Assembly: GCF_014200725.1 (NCBI RefSeq)
Contig: NZ_JACHCL010000003.1
Coordinates: 62,001 to 126,000, forward strand
Length of the DNA: 64,000 nt
Direction: 5' to 3'
Source of the DNA: Janthinobacterium silvisoli
Lineage (GTDB): Bacteria; Pseudomonadota; Gammaproteobacteria; Burkholderiales; Burkholderiaceae_D
The notes under the pieces are model-generated. The model saw only the letters and a list, made by a program, of their open reading frames with translations. It was not told the DNA's origin and did not search any database. Both the position numbers and the translations under genes were made by a program. Shown here one piece after another: positions 8,368 to 17,004 of the stretch; the first letter of the stretch is position 1, and each line of letters begins with the position of its first letter.

Positions 8368-9570
8368 TCACCGGCGCGCCTGGTAGCCGGCCACGGTGGC
8401 AGTCACGAAGTCGCTGATGCGCGCGGCAATAGAGCCGATATCGAAGCGGTGCGAATGCTGCAGCGCATTTTCCGCCAGGCGCATGCGCGCCGGTTCGTCC
8501 GGTTCCAGCACATCGCGCAGCAAGGTGATCAATTCATCGTGCTGGCCCGAGGCAAAGGTGTAGCCATTCTCGTTTTCACGGATGCTTTCGGCGATGCCGC
8601 CCGAGCGCGCGCAAATCACCGGTACACCGTAAGCCAGTGCCTCGACCACGATGCGGCCAAACGGTTCTTTCCACTTCGACGGCACCACCAGCACGTCGAA
8701 CAGGGGATAGACGTCATCGGGCTTGACCCAGCCCATGAATTCCACGTCGGCATCGCCGAATTTCTCGCGCAGGCTGGCCACATAAGCTTCGTCCTCGCCG
8801 GTACCGCCGATCAGGAAACGCACATTGCTGTTCGGCCCCATCAAGCGCGCCGCGTCCGCCAGCACGTCGACGCCCTTGTGCGGCGCCAGCACGCCCATAT
8901 AGCCGACCACCAGCTTGCCGTCGCGCGCCTTCGGCACCCGGCCTGCGATGGGAAACACGGGGCCGGGAATCACGGCCGAGGTAGCTTGCTTGAAATAACC
9001 GAGTTGCAGATGCTGGTCGACCACGAAACGGGTTTCGCCAAACACCCCATCGACCAGTTGCGACAAGGGCTTCTTGCCTACCGACAAAACCTTGCAACTG
9101 CCGCACTGCCCCGCGCAATTGCTGCCATTCTTGAACAGTCCGCCGCGCCAGCAGGCCAGGAAATAACTCTGGATCACATGCACCACAGGCACTTTGTGCA
9201 TGCGCGCCAGCAACCAGGTCGCCACATTGGTGTTTTCGATGCTGACTGTCATCACCACGTCAGGCTGGAACGCCTTGACGTGCGGACGCAAACGCCAATA
9301 GGCGCGGGGATTGAAGTTTTCCAGCACATGCCAGACCATCTTCAGGGCTGCGGAGCGTTTGGTAAAGAAGTAATCCCAGTACACATTCGGCGAACGCATG
9401 ATGTGCACGTCCACGCCTTTGTACTGTTCCACGCCGTCGGCATCGCCCACGGTGACGACACGCACGTCATGTCCCTGGGACAGCAAACCACTGGCGATCA
9501 TGAAGGAGCCTTCCGGCCCGCCGCCCTTGCCGCGCGGAGGAAAGGCGGCACATACAAGCAAAATTTTCAA
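8368..9570 (-). CDS. GT4 family glycosyltransferase
   Basis: A 400-residue retaining GT-B transferase. The N-terminal acceptor domain begins MKILLVCAAFPPRGKGGGPEG with the Gly-rich loop. The C-terminal donor domain holds VVPSKWKEPFGRIVVEALAYGVP, the E(x7)E motif of GT4. An unusual CAGQCGSCK segment with four Cys lies near residue 150 in the acceptor domain (with a further Cys shortly before it) and could bind metal or form disulfides. The start is TTG at 9570; no in-frame ATG lies upstream before a stop. It is part of the EPS operon and adds a sugar to the repeat unit. Donor and linkage are unknown. Confidence 0.88.
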   Translation of the reverse strand: MKILLVCAAFPPRGKGGGPEGSFMIASGLLSQGHDVRVVTVGDADGVEQYKGVDVHIMRSPNVYWDYFFTKRSAALKMVWHVLENFNPRAYWRLRPHVKAFQPDVVMTVSIENTNVATWLLARMHKVPVVHVIQSYFLACWRGGLFKNGSNCAGQCGSCKVLSVGKKPLSQLVDGVFGETRFVVDQHLQLGYFKQATSAVIPGPVFPIAGRVPKARDGKLVVGYMGVLAPHKGVDVLADAARLMGPNSNVRFLIGGTGEDEAYVASLREKFGDADVEFMGWVKPDDVYPLFDVLVVPSKWKEPFGRIVVEALAYGVPVICARSGGIAESIRENENGYTFASGQHDELITLLRDVLEPDEPARMRLAENALQHSHRFDIGSIAARISDFVTATVAGYQARR

Positions 9571-9621
9571 GTCAGCGCTCGATCAATAAAGAGAAATAAA
9601 TGGTCTATGGAGAGTACGGCT

Positions 9622-10689
9622 TCAGCCGGCGGTAGCCCTGTCCTTGACGCCCAGATACATGAACAGGCGTCCGAGCACGCTGGCGTATTTTTTGCCGAGG
9701 GTTTTGACGGCCAGCGCGCAGTAGCGTTCGACCGTATAAAAATACAAGGTCGCCAGCGCGATGATCAGCGCAAACGTGAGCGCAACCACCACCGGGTGGG
9801 TAATATCGTCCGGATACAGTTTCTTGACCCAGTACAGCACCGGCATGTGCAACAGGTACAGGGAAAAACTCAGGGTGCCCATCAACCGGAGCAAGGGGTT
9901 GCCGAACAGCAGGCGGGAGCTAAAGGAATCGAAGGAAAACACGAAAATAAAGAAAGCCACCAGGATTGCCATCACCAGGGTGCTCAGGTTTTCATGGATC
10001 ATGCGCGCGCTGATCTGGATGATGCCGCATTCGACCGCCAGGAAAATCAGCAGCAAGGCCACGTGGATGATATTGATCAGCTGTGGCTGGCGCAATTCGA
10101 TATGCATCTTCTTGCGCACCACGCCGGCCAGCGCGCCAAAGACAAAATAATGCAAATTGGAACCCACAAACGTGCCCGGCAGGCTGCGGCGCATCATGAT
10201 CACCAGGATGGCCACGAAAACAATAAAGATCAGCGGCAAGGGATTTTTGGTGGCCACATAGTGGGCCACCGCGCTCCACAGCACCAGGAACAGGACGTAG
10301 AACTGCACTTGCGGGCCGATCGTCCAGAACACCGACTCGTTACCAATGAACAAGATATGGCGCAGCAAGTTATGCGTACTGATCTGGTACACGAACTGCG
10401 GGTCGAAAAACGTAAAGATGATAAAGGAGGCCAGGATCGTGAACAGATAGGCAGGGGCGATACGCGTGAAACGGGCCAGGCTATAGGCGGTGACATCTTC
10501 GACACAGAACTTCTTGTCGAGATAGAGATAGGCCAGCAGGAAGCCGCTGAGGACAAAGAAAATCATCACACCCAGGTTATGAAAGTGGTGCGACAGGTGC
10601 AAAAACCCTTCGCTACCCATGTGGGCATAAATCACCATCAAGGCGGCAAAACCGGCCAGGCCCGAGATTGAGTCAATTTTCTTGTTCAC
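9622..10689 (-). CDS. Acyltransferase 3 family membrane protein
   Basis: A 355-residue protein with about 10 transmembrane helices and the Acyltransferase_3 signature: SISGLAGFAALMVIYAHM at the N-terminus (catalytic His in the YAHM position), FFVLSGFLLAYLYL, and R(F)TRIAPAYLF. Such enzymes O-acetylate or otherwise acylate sugars of EPS and O-antigen at the membrane. It starts with GTG at 10689 with only a weak ribosome binding site. Acylation of the exopolysaccharide is the likely role from context. Confidence 0.86.
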   Translation of the reverse strand: MNKKIDSISGLAGFAALMVIYAHMGSEGFLHLSHHFHNLGVMIFFVLSGFLLAYLYLDKKFCVEDVTAYSLARFTRIAPAYLFTILASFIIFTFFDPQFVYQISTHNLLRHILFIGNESVFWTIGPQVQFYVLFLVLWSAVAHYVATKNPLPLIFIVFVAILVIMMRRSLPGTFVGSNLHYFVFGALAGVVRKKMHIELRQPQLINIIHVALLLIFLAVECGIIQISARMIHENLSTLVMAILVAFFIFVFSFDSFSSRLLFGNPLLRLMGTLSFSLYLLHMPVLYWVKKLYPDDITHPVVVALTFALIIALATLYFYTVERYCALAVKTLGKKYASVLGRLFMYLGVKDRATAG

Positions 10690-10868
10690 TGAGATAATTC
10701 ACCGGTTATGAAGGAATAAACATAGCCGTCTCGGCTGCTCTTGCGTATGGCGCTCAAGGCACCATCGCAGAGCATTATTATAATTAAATTAATATTTATT
10801 GTCTGCACAATAGGAGTGCAGTGTGAAACAATGGCTTTTACATCATCCTCAAGGCAGGAAAAACCGCA

Positions 10869-11996
10869 CTAGCGCTGCTTGCGCAGCAATTCCTCATAGA
10901 TATCGACATAGCGCCCGCCGATATGATTCCAGCTGTACTGCTCGGAAAAATCCTGCAATTGCACGCGCCGCGCCGCATAGGCGGCCTGGTCTTGAGCATG
11001 CGCAGCGGCAATCGCCGCCACCGTCTGGTCCACCCCGCCCGTATGCAAGATACCGAGCTGCGCTTTCTCCAGCAGATTGCGGAATGGCGGAATATCGCTT
11101 AACACGGGCGTCAAGCCGGCGCTCATGGCTTCGATGGCGGCAATGCCAAAGCCTTCGTGGCGCGACAGGCAAACGTAATAGCTCGACTGTGACATCAGCT
11201 CGGCCAGCTGGGCATCGCTGGGATTGGCCACTATCGTGACGCGCTCGGCAACGCCTTTCTCGCGCGCCAGGGTTTCCAGGTCGGCGCGGCTGAGGTCATA
11301 TTCACGGCCGGCAATCACCAGACGCCATTCGGGATGGCGCGCGGCCAGCACCCCAAACAGTTCCAGCGTTTCCTTCAAGCCCTTGTTCGATGACCAGCGG
11401 CCGAAATACATGATGCAAGGCGTCTTGGTAGCAGAGCCCTTGCCGCGGTATTTTTCCACATTCACGCCATTTTCGATCACTGTCAGGCGCGGCGCCTTGA
11501 TGATCTTGCCAAACAGCTGGCCATCGTTGTCGCTGGTGCCGACGACCCGCGCATAGGCGCGCGAAGTGGCGCGCGTGACGGTGTTGAAAAAGATGGTTTT
11601 CAGGCGCGAGGCGAAACTGGTATGGAAGAAACCGCCATGGGTGGAGGCCACCAGCGGACGGCCGTGCAGCCACTTGGTGGCAGCCAGGTAATCGTAGGCA
11701 AAATCGACGCCGTGTACATGCACCACGTCATACTCGCCCAGCAGGCGCACTACGCCGGGCGACAATGGATAACGGGTCGAGCCCTTGTAGGGAATGCGGA
11801 TCACGCGCACGCCGTTGACCATTTCTTCGGCGGGCAGGATTTCAGCCTGGTTCACAAACACGCGGTTGAGCGTGATGATGGTCGGAATGTGCCCATGGCA
11901 ACGGGCTTGGTAATGCGCAATATTTTGTACGACATCTTCCATGCCACCGATCGATGGATAGTACTGGCGAACGACGTGTGCAACTTTAATCGGCAT
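10869..11996 (-). CDS. GT4 family glycosyltransferase
   Basis: A 375-residue GT-B glycosyltransferase. The N-terminal part has HVVRQYYPSIGGMEDVVQN, typical of GT4 acceptor domains. The donor domain carries the FGRWSSNKGL motif and the SRHEGFGIAAIEAMSAGL stretch with the two conserved Glu. The ATG at 11996 overlaps the end of the polymerase gene by 11 bp, indicating translational coupling; a TTG at 12014 is an alternative. It adds one sugar to the lipid-linked EPS repeat. Confidence 0.9.
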   Translation of the reverse strand: MPIKVAHVVRQYYPSIGGMEDVVQNIAHYQARCHGHIPTIITLNRVFVNQAEILPAEEMVNGVRVIRIPYKGSTRYPLSPGVVRLLGEYDVVHVHGVDFAYDYLAATKWLHGRPLVASTHGGFFHTSFASRLKTIFFNTVTRATSRAYARVVGTSDNDGQLFGKIIKAPRLTVIENGVNVEKYRGKGSATKTPCIMYFGRWSSNKGLKETLELFGVLAARHPEWRLVIAGREYDLSRADLETLAREKGVAERVTIVANPSDAQLAELMSQSSYYVCLSRHEGFGIAAIEAMSAGLTPVLSDIPPFRNLLEKAQLGILHTGGVDQTVAAIAAAHAQDQAAYAARRVQLQDFSEQYSWNHIGGRYVDIYEELLRKQR

Positions 11997-13272
11997 AATG
12001 GACTTTTCCAGCAACAGGTTGGGCAGAACGCAAGGGGGTGGCGAGCCATTTCTTGTCGCGCACGGCGTAGCAGCCGAGCAGGAACCACAGCACGCCGGCC
12101 GACTTCAGCGCAAACAGGGAAGTACCGCTGATGCACAGGATCAGCGACATATAGATAACGATGTAGGTACGGAAACGCTCGCCGCGCTCGTCGCGCATCT
12201 TGATCATCCACAAGCCGATCCACAACACGGCACAGCCGAACAGGCCAAAGCGCGTCAGGACGATGGAATAGCCCATGTCGCCAAAATTGATGTTATAGCC
12301 AGCCAGGCCGAAAATTTCAGCGGGACCGAAACGCACCATGGTAATGCCGCTCAAATACAGGCGGCCAGGGATGTTGTCGCTATAGCGTCCATCGTAATAC
12401 AGGCCGAACAGGATCAGGATGACGGCGCAAATAAAGGGCAGCACCATTACCATGCGGTTGCCGCGGCCGGAAATGAGCAGGCGCACCAGCACCATCAGGG
12501 CCACGGTAACGAGGCCATAACGCGAATCGGCCAGGGTGATCATGATGGCGGCGGCGGCCAGGAAGAAGACCATATCGCGCCACTGCTCGCGGTCCTTGGA
12601 CAGGCCCCAGGCCGCCACGATCACGGCAAAGTTGCCGAACGATACCGGTTCCAGAAAGATGGACGAGACCCGGTGATTGCCCAGCAGGAAAGGCAGGATG
12701 GTGCGGCCGATGCCGGCCGGCCGGATGCCGTTCAGCGCCAGGGTGCTGCCTTCGGCCCAGTTGGTGCTGGTCGTGATATTGCCTTGCGCCAGATAATACG
12801 AATAAACATTGAACAGCTTCGAGTACACATCGACAAACAGCAGCTCAAAAAAGCCCACCACCAGCACCAGATAAACAATGATTTTCAAGAAGCGGTCGGC
12901 AAATTTCTCGTCGCCAAAATTACGCCCAAGAAAATAGAACAGCACCAGGATGATCACGTCGCGGAAGCCCTTGGGATCGAGCGAACTGCGCAGCAAAGCC
13001 AGCAACAGCAGGTACGAGGCGATCAGGGTCAGGATCGCCACGAACGACAATTCGATGCGGCGGAACAGCAGCACGGCGCAAGCGGCGTAAATGCACAGCT
13101 CTGAAAACGCCACCAGCGCCGTCGACGCCTTGAAAAAATGCGTGTGCACGAAGCACAGCACGGCCTGGTAGACCGTGGCGGCGATCAGGATCGCCAGCAA
13201 CAAACGGCGCTTGTTGCTCTCCTCGCCGGCGTCGCGCAGGCTGGCAGGTGTTTGGCGGGCGTAAAGAGTCAT
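11986..13272 (-). CDS. Wzy-like polysaccharide polymerase
   Basis: A 428-residue integral membrane protein with about 10-12 predicted helices and a large central periplasmic loop (about residues 150-215, including SSIFLEPVSFGNF). The pattern fits O-antigen ligase/Wzy-type polymerases, whose primary sequences diverge widely. Location between epsI and glycosyltransferase genes, with a flippase nearby, supports the polymerase role. The call rests on topology and context rather than on catalytic motifs. Confidence 0.75.
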   Translation of the reverse strand: MTLYARQTPASLRDAGEESNKRRLLLAILIAATVYQAVLCFVHTHFFKASTALVAFSELCIYAACAVLLFRRIELSFVAILTLIASYLLLLALLRSSLDPKGFRDVIILVLFYFLGRNFGDEKFADRFLKIIVYLVLVVGFFELLFVDVYSKLFNVYSYYLAQGNITTSTNWAEGSTLALNGIRPAGIGRTILPFLLGNHRVSSIFLEPVSFGNFAVIVAAWGLSKDREQWRDMVFFLAAAAIMITLADSRYGLVTVALMVLVRLLISGRGNRMVMVLPFICAVILILFGLYYDGRYSDNIPGRLYLSGITMVRFGPAEIFGLAGYNINFGDMGYSIVLTRFGLFGCAVLWIGLWMIKMRDERGERFRTYIVIYMSLILCISGTSLFALKSAGVLWFLLGCYAVRDKKWLATPLRSAQPVAGKVHYAD

Positions 13273-13317
13273 GCTTGTTTCATCGCTGGTTAAGATGGAA
13301 ATACAGTACAGAACGGG

Positions 13318-14031
13318 CTAGTCGTCAAACTTGCCGGCCAGCTTTTCTGTCGGCGCCTTGCCGATATGGTCAAACAAGGCGTTGACGAATTGATCCTGCA
13401 GCGCATACGCCGCCGCCCTGTCCGGCTGTATGGTCGAGACGCGGAACAGCAAGCCATCGGGCACCTTGCCGCCCAGGCCATAAAACAGTTGCAGCAGCTT
13501 GCGGCCCACGCCAGGCAAGGTGGCGCGGTCGCCCACGGTCACCCAGTAAGTAATCGGTTCGTTGCGGCTGCCACTGACGGCCACCAGGCGGCGCACCGGA
13601 ATATTGCGCTGGGCCGCCTTCAAGACGCCCACATCGTTGCGGGTGATGGCAAAGCCTTGCGCCGTATAACAAATTTCCGGGCGGTGGGCCTGCGTCGCTT
13701 CGCCGCGCTGGTCATCGCCGTAAGCGACCGATAGCAGGACGCGGTCGCCCGCCGCATTGACGTAGGTGCGCGCCAGGGTTTGCGTGTAAATCTTGGCGAT
13801 CGCCGCCTCGGTTTCCGGATTGACGACGGCGGCGGCCGCATTGCGGTCCTCATGCCACTCGCCAAACTCGGACGGCACCAGCGCCGTCAAATCCAGCGCG
13901 GGCTTGCCTTCTGACATTTTGACCGTGGGCGTCACCACCTTGGTCAGCACCGAGGTCGACACCATCAACAGGCCCAGCAGCACACTGGCGAACAGCGCCT
14001 TGCGCGGTATGGTTTGCAATACATCACGCAT
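13318..14031 (-). CDS. epsI: EpsI, exosortase-associated protein
   Basis: A 237-residue protein with one N-terminal membrane anchor (about residues 12-30) and an extracytoplasmic EpsI domain. It contains the conserved AHRPEICYTAQGF segment with an invariant Cys, and ITYWVTVGD. In many exosortases this domain is fused to the C-terminus; here it is a separate gene overlapping xrtB by 8 bp (ATGCGTGA), so the two are translationally coupled. It is required for EPS synthesis in methanolan-type systems, but its molecular activity is not known. Confidence 0.92.
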   Translation of the reverse strand: MRDVLQTIPRKALFASVLLGLLMVSTSVLTKVVTPTVKMSEGKPALDLTALVPSEFGEWHEDRNAAAAVVNPETEAAIAKIYTQTLARTYVNAAGDRVLLSVAYGDDQRGEATQAHRPEICYTAQGFAITRNDVGVLKAAQRNIPVRRLVAVSGSRNEPITYWVTVGDRATLPGVGRKLLQLFYGLGGKVPDGLLFRVSTIQPDRAAAYALQDQFVNALFDHIGKAPTEKLAGKFDD

Positions 14032-14920
14032 GTTTTTTCTCCCGCCGCTGCACATATGCCTGCAACAGCCAATCGACGCCCAGGATCAGCAGCAGGGCGG
14101 AAATGAACAGCACCATGCCGGCAAAACCATGCAGGAAGCCCTGCCCTGCCGCATCGCCAAAATAATAGGTAATCAGGGTCAAGGTCATCACGCGGATCAC
14201 ATTGGCCGTAAAGGAAATCGGCACGATCAGCACGGCCAGCACGCCATTGCGCAAGGCCGAAGTATGGCGCACCAGATTGAGATAGAACAAACCCAGCGCT
14301 TCCAGGGTGAACAGCGTATGCAAACCGGCGCAGGCATCGGCTACCATCAGCTGATATTGGCCTATCTGCAAAATCACGCCGCTGCGGGCGATCGGATAAC
14401 CGAGGAAAAACAGCACCTGCTCGGTGACATACGACACCGCCGTCTTCATCGGCATCGTCAGCATCGCCACCAGGATACCGGGCAAGGGGATCATGAACAG
14501 CATGAAAAACAGGGGAAACCACAGGATGCGCAAGGCCAGCGTACCGCGTTTGATCAGCAGCACGGCAGCCAGCAAGACGATGTAAGAGCCGATTTCAAAG
14601 ATCGAGAACTGCTGCGAGCGGCCCAGCACATACATGACCAGGCCCAGCGCGGCAACTACCCAGCCCGCCTTCGACGAAGGCTGGCCTTCGGTCCTGGCCA
14701 TCATCTCCGGCCATTTGCGGTACAGCAGCCAGGTCGACAGGATCAGGATGATCGGCCCATGCGCCTGCTCCTCGCTCATCCACAAACCGGTGATCAAGTC
14801 ATAAAACGAGGGAACGTAAAGAGCCAGCAAACCGATCACGACCGGTCCCCATTCGGGAATGGCGGACTTCCACCAGGGCGTCGCGGCGGCGCGGGAGCTT
14901 AAGGAAGAGGTTTGCATCAA
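14024..14920 (-). CDS. xrtB: Exosortase B
   Basis: A 298-residue polytopic membrane protein with about 8 helices. It has the exosortase catalytic triad: Cys197 in ADACAGLHTLF, Arg243 in NVIRVM and His264 in FLHGFAG. The EQAHGP segment near residue 52 is typical of the family. Exosortases cleave PEP-CTERM signals in the inner membrane and may transfer the protein to another anchor; the B type is the one found in methanolan EPS loci. Likely substrates in this window are the proteins at 523-1353 and 2557-3147. It has its own sigma70-like promoter about 150 bp upstream. The first two codons are both ATG, so the start may be at 14917. Confidence 0.95.
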   Translation of the reverse strand: MMQTSSLSSRAAATPWWKSAIPEWGPVVIGLLALYVPSFYDLITGLWMSEEQAHGPIILILSTWLLYRKWPEMMARTEGQPSSKAGWVVAALGLVMYVLGRSQQFSIFEIGSYIVLLAAVLLIKRGTLALRILWFPLFFMLFMIPLPGILVAMLTMPMKTAVSYVTEQVLFFLGYPIARSGVILQIGQYQLMVADACAGLHTLFTLEALGLFYLNLVRHTSALRNGVLAVLIVPISFTANVIRVMTLTLITYYFGDAAGQGFLHGFAGMVLFISALLLILGVDWLLQAYVQRREKKHA

Positions 14921-15081
14921 GACCCCATGAGTGACTGTCGTATAAAAAGCGTTTGCATCACCAAAATATAGTACTGCACCGCATCGTCGGCATCGGCCAA
15001 AAACACCCGATTATCGCCTTTGCCAGATAGCCCCCAAAGAAACCTTTAAATGATAGGAAACTATTTTAACAAAACACTAAG

Positions 15082-15109
15082 ATTATAACGGAGCAGCAAC
15101 GATGGTCAA
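15082..15109 (-). promoter_or_regulatory. Predicted sigma70 promoter of xrtB-epsI
   Basis: On the minus strand TTGACC (15104-15109) is followed after 16 bp by a perfect TATAAT (15082-15087). It leaves a leader of about 150-155 nt before the xrtB start. Confidence 0.65.
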
Positions 15110-15343
15110 GCTCAATACTGCATTTGGGCAGGCTATTTTTTTGTCCATGCAAAAATATCCGCAAAAGAGACAAATCCCTATGCAATCAATAACTTGCTGC
15201 GTGGAAAGGTAATTCTTTTGATCAACCTTAATATGCGCTGACCGCCCTGCACAGCATCCGGCGCCACGACACAAGTGGAAGGAAAATACAGGGAAAAACA
15301 GGCCACGGCGGGAGGCTCGCGCCCATCTGGTTGGAAGGATCTC

Positions 15344-15368
15344 CAGGAGCCGGACTGGCCGGCTCCTG
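15344..15368 (-). terminator. Hairpin after the GH5 gene
   Basis: A perfect 10-bp stem (CAGGAGCCGG / CCGGCTCCTG) with a 5-nt loop lies 83 bp past the GH5 stop. There is no U-tract, so it is either a weak terminator or a 3'-end stabilising hairpin. Confidence 0.5.
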
Positions 15369-15450
15369 AAAAGATCATGGACTCGCTGGCAATATGCTGG
15401 CTTGCGCCTGACTACTTACGCTGAACTACTGGCAAGCAATTACTGGACGC

Positions 15451-16602
15451 TTACTTGACAACGGCTTGCTGCTTTTGCAGGATCTTGTTTAAATCAAGAT
15501 CCTCGTTGTTCCAGGCAGCCTGCAGCAGGCTCACGGAATTGCGCGTCACGCCAGTGATAGGCTGCACATTGAAGATGTAGGTCTTGCCCCACCAGGCGCC
15601 TGCCGACCAGTAAGTCCAGCCCGACCATGGCGCGCCGCGCATCGCCGTCAGCGCCGCCTGCAGGGTCGGCAAGCACTCTGGCGTATCGGCAACGCCGAAT
15701 TCCCCCATGAACAGCCGCTGCTTGTTCGCCACGGCCCAGACCTTGACCTTCTCGAGGATATCGTTCAGCTTGGCCGGCGAGATGCAATCGGCCTTGGTGC
15801 CGGAATAATTCGAATCGACATACTGATGCACCTCGATCATGGTGCGGGTCAACGGGTCTTTCAAGGTGGCGAATGTGCTCGCATTGGAGACGCCATCGCG
15901 CAAGGTCGCCCAGTCGTGTGCGCCGCTATACGTGCCGCCGGCGATGACGACCAGGTGCTTGGCGTTATTTTCACGCAATTTTGCCAGGGTAGCCTTGGAG
16001 GTTTCGCCCCATTGCTTCAAGCTGGTCAGCACCGGTTCATTCATCAGGCCCAGCGCCACCGTATCGACATCGGGGAAGGCGGCCGCCATGCGCACCCAGA
16101 AGTCGGCGAAGTTTTCCGTCGTCGCGCCCGGTTTGCCCAATGGAATGCCTTTGTAGGCGCCATAGTTGTGCGCATCGAGCAGCACGCACATATTGCGCGA
16201 CTTGGCCGTCTCGATCACCTTGGCAATGAACTTGACCTGGGTCTGGTCGAGCGGGCCACCGGCTACCGGCTGCAAGCGTTCCCACAGGAAGGGCAGGCGT
16301 ATCATGTTGGCGCCCAGGTCCGCAAAATAAGTGATGTCGGTCGCGCTCGGATACATATAATCCTTGAACACGGTGCCAGGAATCTTGCTGCCGTTGAACT
16401 CTGCCCCGGCCAGATTGACACCCCGCAAAGGCAGCTTGTTCAGGCAAGTGGCGCCAGCGGGCACGGCAATCGCCGTGGCGGCGCCCAGCAACACGGCCAG
16501 CGCGCCCCAGCGGCGCACGCGCCCCGCCACCGTGGTCACGCCCGCTTCAGGCAGCCCAGATTTACTTGTCCATCCGCGGACTTTCTCGATCAAAAATTTC
16601 AT
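15451..16602 (-). CDS. Glycoside hydrolase family 5 endoglycanase, exported
   Basis: A 383-residue protein. An N-terminal basic region and hydrophobic segment (about 32-50, ending PAGA) form a long signal peptide. The GH5 TIM barrel follows: RGVNLAGAEF, NMIRLPFLWERL, VLLDAHNYGAY, the acid/base Glu189 in LGLMNEP, His259 in EVHQY and the nucleophile Glu301 in MGEFG. A WTYWSAGAWWG segment supplies aromatic subsites. The family cleaves beta-1,4-glucans and mannans; inside an EPS locus it is likely to trim or release the polymer during export. It is transcribed from duplicated promoters (16641-16668 and 16812-16839) and separated from neighbours by hairpins. Confidence 0.92.
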   Translation of the reverse strand: MKFLIEKVRGWTSKSGLPEAGVTTVAGRVRRWGALAVLLGAATAIAVPAGATCLNKLPLRGVNLAGAEFNGSKIPGTVFKDYMYPSATDITYFADLGANMIRLPFLWERLQPVAGGPLDQTQVKFIAKVIETAKSRNMCVLLDAHNYGAYKGIPLGKPGATTENFADFWVRMAAAFPDVDTVALGLMNEPVLTSLKQWGETSKATLAKLRENNAKHLVVIAGGTYSGAHDWATLRDGVSNASTFATLKDPLTRTMIEVHQYVDSNYSGTKADCISPAKLNDILEKVKVWAVANKQRLFMGEFGVADTPECLPTLQAALTAMRGAPWSGWTYWSAGAWWGKTYIFNVQPITGVTRNSVSLLQAAWNNEDLDLNKILQKQQAVVK

Positions 16603-16639
16603 GCTCCCATTCCTTCCATTGTGGAATACACCGTTGGAC

Positions 16640-16750
16640 CACTATACATTCCCAATAGTTGCCGTCAAGAAAAAACCGAGAGTTGCTTGATGTATAGGCA
16701 CATGGTTACGGAGATCGTCTCGATTTCAACACGGCAAATTTGTGCGGCAG
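16640..16750 (-). repeat. Promoter-bearing direct repeat, copy 1
   Basis: This copy shares ATAGTTGC-GTCAAGAAAA, ACCGA-AGTT, CGATTTC-A-ACGG and GAAACCAT-type blocks with the copy 171 bp away. It lies immediately upstream of the GH5 gene. Confidence 0.7.
16641..16668 (-). promoter_or_regulatory. Proximal promoter P1 of the GH5 gene
   Basis: On the minus strand TTGACG (16663-16668) and TATAGT (16641-16646) are separated by 16 bp. The expected start lies about 33 nt upstream of the ATG, and a GGAAGGAATGGGAG stretch supplies the ribosome binding site. Confidence 0.65.
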
Positions 16751-16810
16751 GAAACCATTAATACACTCACTACGCACGCTCACCCTTTCTTTTTTTACAT
16801 GTCGTTTAAG

Positions 16811-16918
16811 CACTATATACCCCTGATAGTTGCAGTCAAGAAAAGACCGACAGTTACTTTCCACTTTAGGGGCGACGTAGCGATTTCGATACGGAAATTT
16901 TTCCTCACGTGGTGAACC
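16811..16918 (-). repeat. Promoter-bearing direct repeat, copy 2
   Basis: Second imperfect copy of the segment at 16640-16750, with the same promoter architecture and the same downstream CGATTTC-ATACGG-AAATTT block. Confidence 0.7.
16812..16839 (-). promoter_or_regulatory. Distal promoter P2 of the GH5 gene
   Basis: On the minus strand TTGACT (16834-16839) and TATAGT (16812-16817) are separated by 16 bp. It is identical in layout to P1, and both continue into GCAACTAT right after the -35. Confidence 0.6.
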
Positions 16919-16956
16919 ATAGCTTATCGAGCAAAAGTTGCCGAGGCAAAAGTACA

Positions 16957-16979
16957 TTCGGCCGCACAAGGCGGCCGAA
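16957..16979 (-). terminator. Hairpin after epsG
   Basis: A perfect 9-bp stem (TTCGGCCGC / GCGGCCGAA) with a 5-nt loop begins 26 bp after the epsG stop. Only a short U run (UUUU after five bases) follows, so termination strength is uncertain. Confidence 0.5.
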
Positions 16980-17004
16980 GCAGGGTCAGCAAAAACTTGA
17001 AAAC

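Larger units (their letters stand above)
14921..15450. other. Intergenic region between GH5 and xrtB genes
   Basis: A 530-bp gene-free stretch. It contains a 10-bp perfect hairpin at 15344-15368 downstream of the GH5 gene and a good minus-strand promoter at 15082-15109 for xrtB. Short ORFs in it have no ribosome binding site or recognisable product. The part nearer xrtB is AT-rich. Confidence 0.6.
16603..17004. other. Intergenic region with a duplicated promoter segment
   Basis: This 402-bp region upstream of the GH5 gene holds two imperfect direct copies of about 110 bp (16640-16750 and 16811-16918, offset about 171 bp). Each contains a minus-strand promoter. The epsG hairpin lies at its far end. 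No ORF is credible. Confidence 0.7.

Noticed and set aside
7858..10671. 937-residue plus-strand ORF
   Set aside because: It lies antisense to the flippase, GT4 and acyltransferase genes, has His/Gln/Arg-rich composition typical of reverse-frame translation of GC-rich genes, and no recognisable domain.
15083..15378. Two small minus-strand ORFs before xrtB
   Set aside because: One overlaps the xrtB promoter and the other overlaps the GH5 hairpin. Neither has a start signal or a plausible protein.
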